Positions 25,117-33,008 of a stretch of 64,000 nucleotides of DNA are shown here, in pieces. The DNA comes from Micromonospora sp. NBC_01699 (lineage in GTDB: Bacteria > Actinomycetota > Actinomycetes > Mycobacteriales > Micromonosporaceae). Under the pieces are notes generated by a model. It saw nothing but the letters and a program-made list of their open reading frames with translations, was not told the DNA's origin and made no database searches. Location: assembly GCF_036250065.1 (NCBI RefSeq), contig NZ_CP109199.1, forward strand, positions 5,704,001-5,768,000, in the 5' to 3' direction. Made by a program: the position numbers and the translations under genes. The stretch's first letter is position 1. Every line of letters starts with the position of its first letter.

Positions 25117-26461
25117 ACGGATCCGCGCCCGGCTGCTGATAGCGGTCTGGGTCGGTCAGCTCGTCTCCCTGATCGGGTCCAGCCTGACCGGGTTCGTGCT
25201 CGGCGTCTGGGTCTACCAGCGGACCGGCTCGGTCACCCAGTTCTCGCTGATCTTCCTGGCCAGCAGCCTGCCGGCGGTGCTGGCCGCCCCGTTCGCCGGG
25301 GTGATCGCGGACCGCTGGGACCGACGCAGGGTGATGCTGGTCAGCGACCTCGGCGCGGCGATCGGCACCGCCGCGCTCGCCCTGCTGGTGGCGAACGACA
25401 GCCTTGAGGTCTGGCACATCTACCTGGCCACCGCGCTCAGCGCCGCCGCCTCGACCGTGCACCAGGTCAGCTACCAGGCGATGACACCGGCGCTGGTCGG
25501 CAAGGCGCACCTGGCCCGGTTCAACGGGCTGATGCAGGTCACCCGGGCCGCCCAGATCGCCGCCCCGCTGGTCGCCGGGGTGCTGGTGGTGACGATCGGG
25601 ATCGAGGGGGTGCTCGCGGTCGACCTGGGCAGCTTCGCGGTGGCGTCGCTGACCCTGCTGCTGGTCCGGTTGCCCGCCGAGGCGACCCGGCCGGCGGCCG
25701 AACGGACCCGTGAGCCGGTGCTGCGGGACGCCGCCGCCGGCTGGCACTACCTGCGGGCGCACACCGGGCTGTGGCAGCTGATGGTGCTCTTCGGCGCGTA
25801 CAACTTCCTGTTCGGTTTCGCGGGTGTGCTGGTCCAGCCGCTGATCCTGTCGTTCGCCTCGGCGGACACCCTCGGCGTGCTGATGTTCGCCGGTGGCGCG
25901 GGACTCTTCGCCGGCAGCCTGGTGATGACCGCCTGGGGTGGCCCGGCCCGGAAGATCCACGCCGTCTTCGGTGGGCTGGCGCTCGGCGGGGTGGCGCTGG
26001 TACTGCACTCGCTGAGCCCGTCGGCGTGGCTGATCGCCGTGGTGGCGCCGCTGTTCCTGTTCACCCTGCCGATCGTGAACAGCTCCACCATGACCCTGAT
26101 CCAGACCAAGACCGAGCCGAAGGTGCTCGGCCGGGTGCTGGCCGCCGCCCGGGTGGTCGGCGACGCCAGCATCCCGGTGTCGTACCTGCTCGCCGGTCCG
26201 CTCGCGGACCAGGTCTTCGAGCCGCTGTTGCGCCCCGACGGCGCGCTGGCCGGCAACGTCGGCACGGTCGTCGGCACCGGCGACGGCCGGGGAACGGCCC
26301 TCGTCTTCGCGGTTGTCGGCACGCTCATGGTGCTGCTGGTGGCGTTCGCCTGGTCCCGCCGCTCGCTGCGGGACGTGGACGACCTGCCCGACGCCCTGGA
26401 GCCGGCCGAGCCGACGCCCCCCGCCACGGCTGACCCGGCCGCCGAGCCGGTACGCGGCTGA
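25109..26461 (+). CDS. MFS transporter of the NRPS cluster
   Basis: About 450 residues of an integral membrane protein of the MFS drug/siderophore exporter type. It has roughly twelve hydrophobic segments and the inter-helix motif GVIADRWDRRRVMLVSD. It starts inside the 3' end of the reductase-containing NRPS (eight-base overlap), so it is co-translated with the assembly line. Export of or self-resistance to the peptide product is the likely role. A Pro/Glu/Ala-rich cytoplasmic tail ends the protein. Confidence 0.9.
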   Translation: MAERIRARLLIAVWVGQLVSLIGSSLTGFVLGVWVYQRTGSVTQFSLIFLASSLPAVLAAPFAGVIADRWDRRRVMLVSDLGAAIGTAALALLVANDSLEVWHIYLATALSAAASTVHQVSYQAMTPALVGKAHLARFNGLMQVTRAAQIAAPLVAGVLVVTIGIEGVLAVDLGSFAVASLTLLLVRLPAEATRPAAERTREPVLRDAAAGWHYLRAHTGLWQLMVLFGAYNFLFGFAGVLVQPLILSFASADTLGVLMFAGGAGLFAGSLVMTAWGGPARKIHAVFGGLALGGVALVLHSLSPSAWLIAVVAPLFLFTLPIVNSSTMTLIQTKTEPKVLGRVLAAARVVGDASIPVSYLLAGPLADQVFEPLLRPDGALAGNVGTVVGTGDGRGTALVFAVVGTLMVLLVAFAWSRRSLRDVDDLPDALEPAEPTPPATADPAAEPVRG

Positions 26462-26516
26462 GCGCGCTTCCGATCCCCCGTCGTTGCACTGCGAAGCCAA
26501 GTCAAGGAGAAGCAGC

Positions 26517-27569
26517 ATGCCGGTGCCGTTGCCGCCCGAGGTCGTCCGCGCGTTCATGGAGACGGACGAGGCCCCCTCGGCCCACCTCGACATGCTGAAC
26601 GCGATCTCGTTCCGGACCGTCGGAGCGGGTCTGCGGCTCGGCGTGTTCGAGGAACTGGCCGATGGCCCCCTACCGGTCGCGTCGCTGGCCGAGCGGGTCG
26701 GCGCCGACCCGCTCGGGCTGCGCCTGCTGCTCGACGCGCTGGTCGGCTTCGGCTACCTCGTCCAGCCCGGCGGCGCATACGCCAACAGCGAGAACACCGC
26801 CCGTTGGCTGCTGCGCTCCACCCCGGACAGTTTCGCCCCGGTGCTGTCGTTCTGGACCACCGTGCTCTCCGAACTCTGGGGCGACCTGGAGACCTCGGTG
26901 CGCCAGGGCGGGCCGACCGGTGACTTCTACGCCTGGCTGGAGCGACGCCCGGAGACCCTGGCCGACTTCCAGACCATGCTGCGCCGGCTCGCCGGCTGGC
27001 TCGCCGAGGAGGTCATCACCCTGGTCCCGGCCCCGCCCGCCGGGGGCCGGCTGCTGGACCTCGGTGGCGGGCACGCCGGTTACACGGCGGCGTTCTGCCA
27101 GGCGTACCCGGAGCTGACCGGCACGGTGGTCGACCTGCCCGGCGCCCTGTCCCAGGGCCGGGCCGTGGTCGACGGTGCCGGCTTGGCCGACCGGGTCGAG
27201 CTGCGCCCCGGCGACCTGCTCACCGCCGACCTCGGCACCGGCTACGACCTGGTCCTGCTTTTCAACATCGTGCACGGGTACGACGACCGCCAGGTGGCCG
27301 CACTGCTCGACCGGGTCGCCGCCGCGCTCAACCCCGGTGGCCGGGTAGTGCTGCTGGAGCCGCTCGCCGAGGTCCCCGAGCGCGAACCGGGCGTCGCCGA
27401 CGCGTTCGTACGCGCCTTCAGCCTCAACCTGTTCCACACCCAGGGCGGCAGGGCGTACGCCTTCGACGAGCTGGCGAAGCTGCTCACCGCGGCCGGTTTC
27501 GGCGAGCCGGAGGAGCGGATGCTGACCCGCTCCGACGCCGACCACCTGGTCATCGCCACCCGCGCCTGA
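26517..27569 (+). CDS. SAM-dependent O-methyltransferase of the NRPS cluster
   Basis: 350 residues of the acetylserotonin/plant-type O-methyltransferase family. The N-terminal winged-helix dimerisation domain includes LADGPLPVASLAERVGADP. The SAM-binding motif LLDLGGGHAGYTAAF lies near residue 179, followed by LLFNIVHGYDD and LNPGGRVVLLEPL. AAGGAGAAG lies just upstream of the ATG at 26517. It follows the transporter by 55 bases on the same strand. With the flavin hydroxylase encoded upstream, it plausibly methylates a newly introduced phenol. Confidence 0.9.
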   Translation: MPVPLPPEVVRAFMETDEAPSAHLDMLNAISFRTVGAGLRLGVFEELADGPLPVASLAERVGADPLGLRLLLDALVGFGYLVQPGGAYANSENTARWLLRSTPDSFAPVLSFWTTVLSELWGDLETSVRQGGPTGDFYAWLERRPETLADFQTMLRRLAGWLAEEVITLVPAPPAGGRLLDLGGGHAGYTAAFCQAYPELTGTVVDLPGALSQGRAVVDGAGLADRVELRPGDLLTADLGTGYDLVLLFNIVHGYDDRQVAALLDRVAAALNPGGRVVLLEPLAEVPEREPGVADAFVRAFSLNLFHTQGGRAYAFDELAKLLTAAGFGEPEERMLTRSDADHLVIATRA

Positions 27570-27582
27570 GCGGTTGGTTGTC

Positions 27583-28194
27583 CTAGTTGGTGCCGTGGTA
27601 GGCGGTCCACTCCTCGGCGAGCATCGCGAAGTCGAGTTCCGTGCTCCATTCCCCCTTGAAGAGCTCGTTGTGTACGAGTCGGGCCTCCTGCCGCATCCCC
27701 AACCGTCGCGCGACCTGCGCCGACGGTTCGTTGCGTTCGTCTATCCGGGCGACTATGCGGTGCAGCCCGAGTTGCTCGAAGCCCAGGCCCAGCAGGGCGC
27801 TCGCCGCCTCGGTGGCGTAGCCGTGACCGGTGTGGTCCGGGTGCAGGACGTAGCCGATCTCGCCGGCGCCGTGCAGTCGGCTGTGCCAGAAGAGAACCGC
27901 GTCGCCGATCAGTCGACCGGTCCCGGCGATCTCGATGCCGAGGGTCAGGGCCTGCCCCTCGTCGGTGAGCCCGTGGTTCGCCCACAGGGTGGCCAGCCGC
28001 TCGTTCACCGCCTCGCGGGTCATCGGTTCGAACGGCACGTACCGGCAGACATCGGGCCGGCTCCGGTACGCGAGCAACGCGTCGACGTCGCTCGCGGTGA
28101 GCGGGCGCAGCAACAGCCGTGGGGTCCGGACGGGGTAGACGGGATGCAGAGCGGGTTGTGAGAGGACGGGCACCGGACCATCCTGCCAGGTCAC
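27583..28194 (-). CDS. GNAT N-acetyltransferase, RimJ/RimL type
   Basis: 203 residues of a GNAT acetyltransferase. TPRLLLRPLTASDVDALLAY is the RimJ-like N-terminus, HPDHTGHGYATEAASALL is the acetyl-CoA loop, and LGLHRIVARIDERNEPS follows. It is convergent with the methyltransferase gene, which marks the likely end of the NRPS operon. It is divergent from the next GNAT gene with 53 bases between them. The substrate is unknown. Confidence 0.9.
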   Translation of the reverse strand: MTWQDGPVPVLSQPALHPVYPVRTPRLLLRPLTASDVDALLAYRSRPDVCRYVPFEPMTREAVNERLATLWANHGLTDEGQALTLGIEIAGTGRLIGDAVLFWHSRLHGAGEIGYVLHPDHTGHGYATEAASALLGLGFEQLGLHRIVARIDERNEPSAQVARRLGMRQEARLVHNELFKGEWSTELDFAMLAEEWTAYHGTN

Positions 28195-28247
28195 GGCTCA
28201 GCCGGTCCGCGTCCCGGTCGGGCGCCCCGATCTGAGATCATCTCCAG

Positions 28248-28769
28248 GTGATCACCACCCGACTCGTCCAGCTCGACGACGTCCCGGTCCTGGCCGAACT
28301 GGCACGGGTCAACCGTGACTTCCTCGCCCCGTGGGAGCCGATCCGGGACGAGGACTACTTCACCGTCGAGGGCCACCGCCCGGTGATCGAAACCGTGCTC
28401 GAACAACACCAGCGAGGCGCCGCCCTTCCGCACGTGATCCTCGACTCGGGGCGGGTGGTCGGTCGGATCACCCTCAACACGATCGTGCGGGGCCCGTTCC
28501 AGTCGTGCAGCCTCGGCTACTGGGTCGGCGCCGCCGACAACGGCCGGGGCGTCGCGAGCGCCGCCGTACGCACCATCATCGGGGTCGCCTTCGAGGAGTT
28601 GGGGCTGCACCGGATCGAGGCTTCCGTCCTGCTGCACAACGCCGCTTCGCAGCGGGTGTTGGAACGCGCCGGGTTCGTCCGCTTCGGCGTCGCCCCGAAC
28701 TACCTCAAGATCGCCGGATCATGGCAGGACCACGCGATCTACCAGTTGCTGGCGCCCTCACCCGACTGA
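28248..28769 (+). CDS. GNAT N-acetyltransferase, RimJ type
   Basis: 173 residues. VIETVLEQHQRGAALPHVIL, SLGYWVGAADNGRGVASAA (acetyl-CoA binding), LGLHRIEASVLLHNAASQRV and LERAGFVRFG identify the RimJ-like GNAT family. The start is the GTG at 28248; the frame has no better ATG. It is transcribed away from the neighbouring GNAT gene, and the two probably share a small promoter region. The target may be a ribosomal-protein or antibiotic amine, but nothing in the sequence decides this. Confidence 0.88.
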   Translation: MITTRLVQLDDVPVLAELARVNRDFLAPWEPIRDEDYFTVEGHRPVIETVLEQHQRGAALPHVILDSGRVVGRITLNTIVRGPFQSCSLGYWVGAADNGRGVASAAVRTIIGVAFEELGLHRIEASVLLHNAASQRVLERAGFVRFGVAPNYLKIAGSWQDHAIYQLLAPSPD

Positions 28770-28860
28770 TCCTCAGAACGGTCGGCCCCTCGTACCGTCC
28801 TCGCCGGGTGGTCCCGTGCACGGGCAGCCACAACGACAACGATATGGCAGCCTTCCTCCG

Positions 28861-29312
28861 ATGACGACCGAGCGGACCAGCTACGGCGCCGGGCCGGGAC
28901 CGATCACTCCCGATGGCTGCGCCGTCAACGTCTACGCGCAACTGCCCCCGAACGGTGAGCCGGAAGTCATCCACCGCGCGGTTCCACCGGGTACGCGAAT
29001 CCTGGAACTCGGCTGCGGAACCGGACGGCTCAGCAACCCGCTCGCCGAGCTTGGTCATCGGGTGGTTGGCGTTGACGAATCGGCGACCATGCTCGCTCAC
29101 CGACGGTCAACTGGTGGCACAGTGGCACCCACCGGAGTGGTTCGACGCCCTTCGGGTCGGGGCCACCTCTCGGCCCCGTCATCGGGCGCCTGGATGTTCT
29201 GAACATCGCCGGTGGGCTGCTCACCGCCGAGACCTCGTACCGGATCCGCGACGATGTGTGGATCCAGCGTTTCACCGCACGCCGTCTCACCGATTGCCCG
29301 GTCGGGCGATGA
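28861..29312 (+). pseudogene. Decayed class I SAM methyltransferase
   Basis: The ATG at 28861 opens a frame with the methyltransferase motif I (ILELGCGTGRLSNPLAELGH, then VVGVDESATMLAH). It then leaves the expected sequence. The downstream part of the family reappears in other frames: DGQLVAQWHPPEWFDALR around 29105-29155, and GRLDVLNIAGGLLTAET with IQRFTARRLTD from about 29180 to the stop at 29312. The middle of the protein, roughly 50 or more residues, is missing, and at least two frameshifts are needed to join the pieces. It is a broken gene at the downstream side of the insert. Confidence 0.8.
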
Positions 29313-29376
29313 AGCCGTCGTCTCGTACACACCTGAGTGTGTGGCTACACGAAATTCGATGTAGAGGTTCGACGCG

Positions 29377-30666
29377 TCATATGTCTCGGCCGGCGGCGAC
29401 CGGATCCTGGTCCGGCGAGCGCTCCGGGTCGGGCTGGGGCACAGCCGTCGTCGTCGGGCTGGCGGCGGCCTTCGACGGCGGGTTACCGATCCGGCGTACG
29501 CCGGGGACGGCGGCGGTGCCGAGGCAGGCGAGCGCGACGATGACCGCGGCCGCCACCAGGGGTGTCTCGGCCGACCACAGGCTGGCGCCGAGCGGGGCGA
29601 GGGCGTAGCCGACCGGCATCGCGGCGAGCGAGAGCAGCCAGTCGTAGGAGGTGACCCGGGCCAGGGCGTGCGGCGGCATCTCGGTCTGGACCACGGTTTC
29701 CCAGACCGGGTTGAGGAAGCCGAGCGCGGCCAGCGCGAGCCCGTACGAGACGATGATGGCCGGTGCGGGGGCGGCGACCGCGAGCAGGACCAGCGGGATC
29801 GCGTACGTGGCCAGGCCGACGTTCGCCACCAGGATCGGCCGGCGCAGCCGGGCCCGGCCGGCGAGCAGCGAGCCGAGCAGGAGCCCGACCGCTCCCGCCT
29901 CCAGCATCAGCACCCAGACGCCCTCGCCGCCGAGTTGGTCGACCGCCACCGCCGGGCCGAGGGTGACCAGGACCGCCGCGCCACCGTTCCAGGCCGCGTG
30001 GGCGAGCAGGCTGGTCCAGTACCAGTCGCGGGACCGTACCTCGGTCCAGCCTTCGGCCAGGTCGGCGCGGAGTGACCGGCGTTCGATCGGGGTGCGGCGT
30101 ACCCGGATCATCGTGAGCAGCGCGGCGCTGGCGGCAAACGACGCGCCGTCGAGGATGAAGGCCCAGCCCGGTCCGGCGGTCCAGATCAGCAGCCCGGCGA
30201 GCGCCGGCCCACCCAGACGGGTGGCGCTGGACGCGACCCCCATCAGGGCGTTGGCCTGTTGCCGGGCGGGACCGTCGACGGTACCGGCGACCAGCGGCGA
30301 CGCCGTCGGCATGGCGAACGCGGAGGCGACGCCGGTGACCGCCGAGGCGGCGGCGATGTGGGTCAGCGTCGGGTCGGCGCCGAGCAGTTCGAGGCCGACG
30401 AACAGCTGGGCGGCGCCGCGGACGAGGTCGGTGGTCAGCGCCACCCGGCGGGCGTCGAACCGGTCGGCGACCACGCCGCCGAGCGGCAGGAACAGCAGCT
30501 TGGGGACCAGGGCGCAGCCGAGGACGAGGGCCAGCGCCGAGGTCGAGCCGGTGACCCGGAGTACGGCGAGCGCGAGCGCCGCGGGCACCACGGCGTCGCC
30601 GAGCGCGGAGAGCGTACGGCCGACGAAGAGCAGCCGGAAGGCACGGAGCCGGAGGGGATGGTTCAC
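29377..30666 (-). CDS. MFS efflux transporter under MarR control
   Basis: 429-residue integral membrane protein of the MFS family. RLLFVGRTLSALGDAVVPAA begins the first helix, and GGVVADRFDARRVALTTD is the conserved cytoplasmic loop. About ten to twelve hydrophobic helices follow, then a Pro/Ser-rich tail. It is divergent from a marR-type gene, with palindromes in the 69-base gap, a typical arrangement for a repressed drug exporter. It is unlikely to be part of the NRPS operon, which has its own transporter. Confidence 0.88.
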   Translation of the reverse strand: MNHPLRLRAFRLLFVGRTLSALGDAVVPAALALAVLRVTGSTSALALVLGCALVPKLLFLPLGGVVADRFDARRVALTTDLVRGAAQLFVGLELLGADPTLTHIAAASAVTGVASAFAMPTASPLVAGTVDGPARQQANALMGVASSATRLGGPALAGLLIWTAGPGWAFILDGASFAASAALLTMIRVRRTPIERRSLRADLAEGWTEVRSRDWYWTSLLAHAAWNGGAAVLVTLGPAVAVDQLGGEGVWVLMLEAGAVGLLLGSLLAGRARLRRPILVANVGLATYAIPLVLLAVAAPAPAIIVSYGLALAALGFLNPVWETVVQTEMPPHALARVTSYDWLLSLAAMPVGYALAPLGASLWSAETPLVAAAVIVALACLGTAAVPGVRRIGNPPSKAAASPTTTAVPQPDPERSPDQDPVAAGRDI

Positions 30667-30680
30667 GGTCGAAAATTTAG

Positions 30681-30707
30681 TTCGACGTCGAATCTTTCGT
30701 CAACGAA
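30681..30707. promoter_or_regulatory. Two palindromic operators between MFS and marR-type genes
   Basis: TTCGACGTCGAA (30681-30692) is a perfect 12-base palindrome. TTCGTCAACGAA (30696-30707) is a second with TTCGT/ACGAA arms. Their centres are 15 bases apart in an AT-rich gap between the divergent genes. They are good candidates for binding by the adjacent MarR-family protein. Confidence 0.65.
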
Positions 30708-30735
30708 TAATTTGATGGTGACGTAGAGTACGGCG

Positions 30736-31263
30736 ATGGAACAGCGCGACTGGACCGACGACCACGTCGACCGGTGGATGCCGGTCCTGCCCGGTCTCGA
30801 CCCGGACGTCGAGGGCGTGGTCACCCGCGCGGCCCGGCTGGCCCGGCACCTGCGCCGAGTCAAGGAGCGCTACCTGGTCGACTTCGACTTCCAGCGGCAC
30901 GAGTTCGACACCCTGCACGCCCTGGCCGGCCGCCGCAGCCGGGCCACCCCGTCCGAACTCGCCGCCGACCTCGGCCTGGCCCCGCCCTCGGTGACCGCCC
31001 GACTCGACGCGCTGGAGCGGCGCGGCTTCGTCCGCCGGATCCCGTCGGCCGTCGACCGTCGCCGGGTGGACATCCAGCTCACCGAGGACGGCCATGCCGC
31101 CTGGCTCGGGGCGATGGAGGTGCTCGGCCACGAGGACCACCGACTGCTCGACGCCCTCGAACCGGCCGAGCGCCGGACCCTGGCCGACCTCCTGCGCCGA
31201 GTCATGCTCGTCGCCGAACAACCCCACCCCGCCCCGGACCGAGGAGCCGACCATGAGCGCTGA
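30736..31263 (+). CDS. MarR-family transcriptional regulator
   Basis: 175 residues with a central winged helix-turn-helix. FDTLHALAGRRSRATPSELA, LGLAPPSVTARLDALERRGF and IPSAVDRRRVDIQLTEDG (the wing) are typical of MarR proteins that bind palindromic operators and lose affinity when small phenolic or drug ligands bind. Two palindromes lie just upstream, suggesting autoregulation and control of the divergent MFS gene. The 3' end overlaps the next gene by eleven bases. Confidence 0.92.
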   Translation: MEQRDWTDDHVDRWMPVLPGLDPDVEGVVTRAARLARHLRRVKERYLVDFDFQRHEFDTLHALAGRRSRATPSELAADLGLAPPSVTARLDALERRGFVRRIPSAVDRRRVDIQLTEDGHAAWLGAMEVLGHEDHRLLDALEPAERRTLADLLRRVMLVAEQPHPAPDRGADHER

Positions 31264-31852
31264 GCAGCCCGAACTGACCGTCACCGACCAGGACGCGTGG
31301 CGGGAATGGCTCGACGCGCACCACGGCGACTCGGACGGGGTCTGGCTGCTGCTGGCCAAGCAGGGCAGCACCGACCCCACCAGCCTCACCTACGCCCAGG
31401 CGCTGGAGGAGGCGCTCTGCCACGGCTGGATCGACAGCCAGGCACGTCGTCGCGACGAGACGACGTACCACCAGCGCTTCACTCCGCGCCGGTCGACCAG
31501 TCCGTGGTCGGCGCGGAACGTCACCCTCGTCGCCGACCTGATCGCGACGGGCCGGATGCGTTCCGGCGGACACGCCGAGATCGAGCGGGCCAAGGCCGAC
31601 GGTCGCTGGGACGCCGCGTACGCCGGACCGGCCACCGCCGAGGTCCCGGCCGACCTGGCCGCCGCGCTGGATGCCGAGCCACGGGCACGGGCGATGTTCG
31701 AGATCCTCACCAAGCAGAACCGTTTCGCCGTGATCTACCGGGTCGGCAACGCCAAACGGGCCGAGACGCGGGCTCGCCGGATCGCCCAGTTCGTCGAGAT
31801 GCTCACCCGAGGCGAGACGGTCTACCCGCAGAAACGCCGCCTGGAAGACTGA
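31253..31852 (+). CDS. YdeI/OmpD-associated family protein
   Basis: 199 residues. The segments YAQALEEALCHGWIDSQARR, YHQRFTPRRSTSPWSARN and FEILTKQNRFAVIYRVGNAK are characteristic of the YdeI/OmpD-associated family, whose biochemical role is poorly defined (stress and polymyxin-resistance links in enterobacteria). The ATG at 31253 lies inside the end of the marR-type gene, so the two form an operon. Confidence 0.85.
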   Translation: MSAEQPELTVTDQDAWREWLDAHHGDSDGVWLLLAKQGSTDPTSLTYAQALEEALCHGWIDSQARRRDETTYHQRFTPRRSTSPWSARNVTLVADLIATGRMRSGGHAEIERAKADGRWDAAYAGPATAEVPADLAAALDAEPRARAMFEILTKQNRFAVIYRVGNAKRAETRARRIAQFVEMLTRGETVYPQKRRLED

Positions 31853-32097
31853 GCCGACCGGCGAGCCGGGCATATCGGATTCGGCCCCTGATATCCGTGG
31901 ATTCTGCACGAGGGCCGGCGGCACCTGCGACCACGGAGTCGTAGACGCATTGACAAGAGACTGTGGACCCATTGCCAACGACATTCTTCCAACGCTTCGG
32001 CATCGTTGAATCGAGCCGGTCGTAATCGGAAATCCTCCCGATCGGCCGACCGATGCCCGGCAACAGCGCCGGGTCACGATCCAGGAAGGAAAGTGGC

Positions 32098-32565
32098 ATG
32101 ATCCAACCAGTGCACCGACTCGCGAGACGATTTCTCGCCGGCACAACCCTCGTCGCCATCGCACTGGCGGCAACCCTCGCCATGACCACCGCTCCGGCAG
32201 CCGCACACAGCAAACTCAACCCTCAGCCGAGTTGCGGCGCCGGCGAACTCCCGCACTTCGACGTATTCAGTGGCCAGGTCTCCGTGTTCGTCTACTACAG
32301 CAGCGCCAATGGCGGGACCAATTGTGCGTGGGCACAGAAGAACGTCAACCGAACCACGGCAGAACCGCTCGGCATCGCACTCTACCGGTGCGCCACGGGC
32401 AACCCGAACGCTGCTTGCAACCCCACGGCGGTCGACACCGATTCCGGCAATTTCCAGTACTACGCCGGCCCGGTACGGGTCACCGGCACGGCCGGGGGTT
32501 GCATCCTGATCCAGGTCATCTATCGGAGTTCGAGAGCGGAGATCGGGCCGGTCTATTGCAGCTAG
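32098..32565 (+). CDS. Secreted spore-associated protein A-like
   Basis: 155 residues with a Sec signal peptide (basic start, then LAGTTLVAIALAATLAM, with cleavage predicted near APAAA/H at residue 36). The mature part is small and cysteine-containing. VFVYYSSANGGTNCAW and DTDSGNFQYYAGPVRVTG match from memory the pattern of Streptomyces spore-associated protein SapA. The ATG has AGGAAGGAAAG upstream. About 245 bases precede it, with TTGACA at 31950-31955 but no clear -10. Confidence 0.7.
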   Translation: MIQPVHRLARRFLAGTTLVAIALAATLAMTTAPAAAHSKLNPQPSCGAGELPHFDVFSGQVSVFVYYSSANGGTNCAWAQKNVNRTTAEPLGIALYRCATGNPNAACNPTAVDTDSGNFQYYAGPVRVTGTAGGCILIQVIYRSSRAEIGPVYCS

Positions 32566-32628
32566 CCAGCGCGCTGGGCGGGTGTGCCGGAGACATTCGC
32601 CCAGTCCGGCTGTTGACCTCGCGACCCG

Positions 32629-32977
32629 TCAGAGGCGCAGTGCCTGATGCCGATAGTCCCTCGACGAAAGACCGTAGGCGTGACGGAAGGCGCGACGGAA
32701 GGCGCGACGGAACGCCGCCTGGTCGATGAACCCCCAGCGCGCCGCGACCCGATGGATGGGAGCGGCGCGCTGGGTGGGATCGGCCAGGTCCAGGCGGACC
32801 CGTTTCATGCGCTGGTGGCGAATCCACGCCGAGACCGTGAGCTGCTCCTCCTGAAAGAGTCGGTGCAGGTAGCTGGTCTTGAATACGCAGGGCGAGGGTT
32901 CGCCGGCGGGACTCCGCCGAAAAACTGCTCTCCGCGTCGAGTACGTTGGCAAACAGCGCCGACACGAGATCGGGCAC
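32629..32977 (-). pseudogene. Truncated, frameshifted AraC-family regulator remnant
   Basis: Two pieces of an AraC-type C-terminal region in different frames. An upstream piece reads LVSALFANVLDAESSF and SAESRRRTLALRIQ. After about 32880 a shifted frame reads TSYLHRLFQEEQLTVSAWIR, RMKRVRLDLADP and VAARWGFIDQAAFRRAFR. The segment normally joining them, containing the first helix-turn-helix, is deleted. The N-terminal sensor domain, about 200 residues, is absent because uvrC begins 31 bases upstream. A 12-base tandem repeat adds residues inside the second helix-turn-helix. It is non-functional. Confidence 0.8.
32681..32716. repeat. 12-base tandem repeat inside the AraC remnant
   Basis: Three consecutive copies of a unit reading (T/C)GACGGAAGGCG, the last degenerate. 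On the minus strand it encodes the stutter FRRAFRRAFRHAYG where family members have a single FRxAFG-type segment, which points to slipped-strand duplication in a decaying gene. Confidence 0.75.
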
Positions 32978-33008
32978 GGTGGATCTCGGAGAGATGCCGG
33001 GGCGCGAC

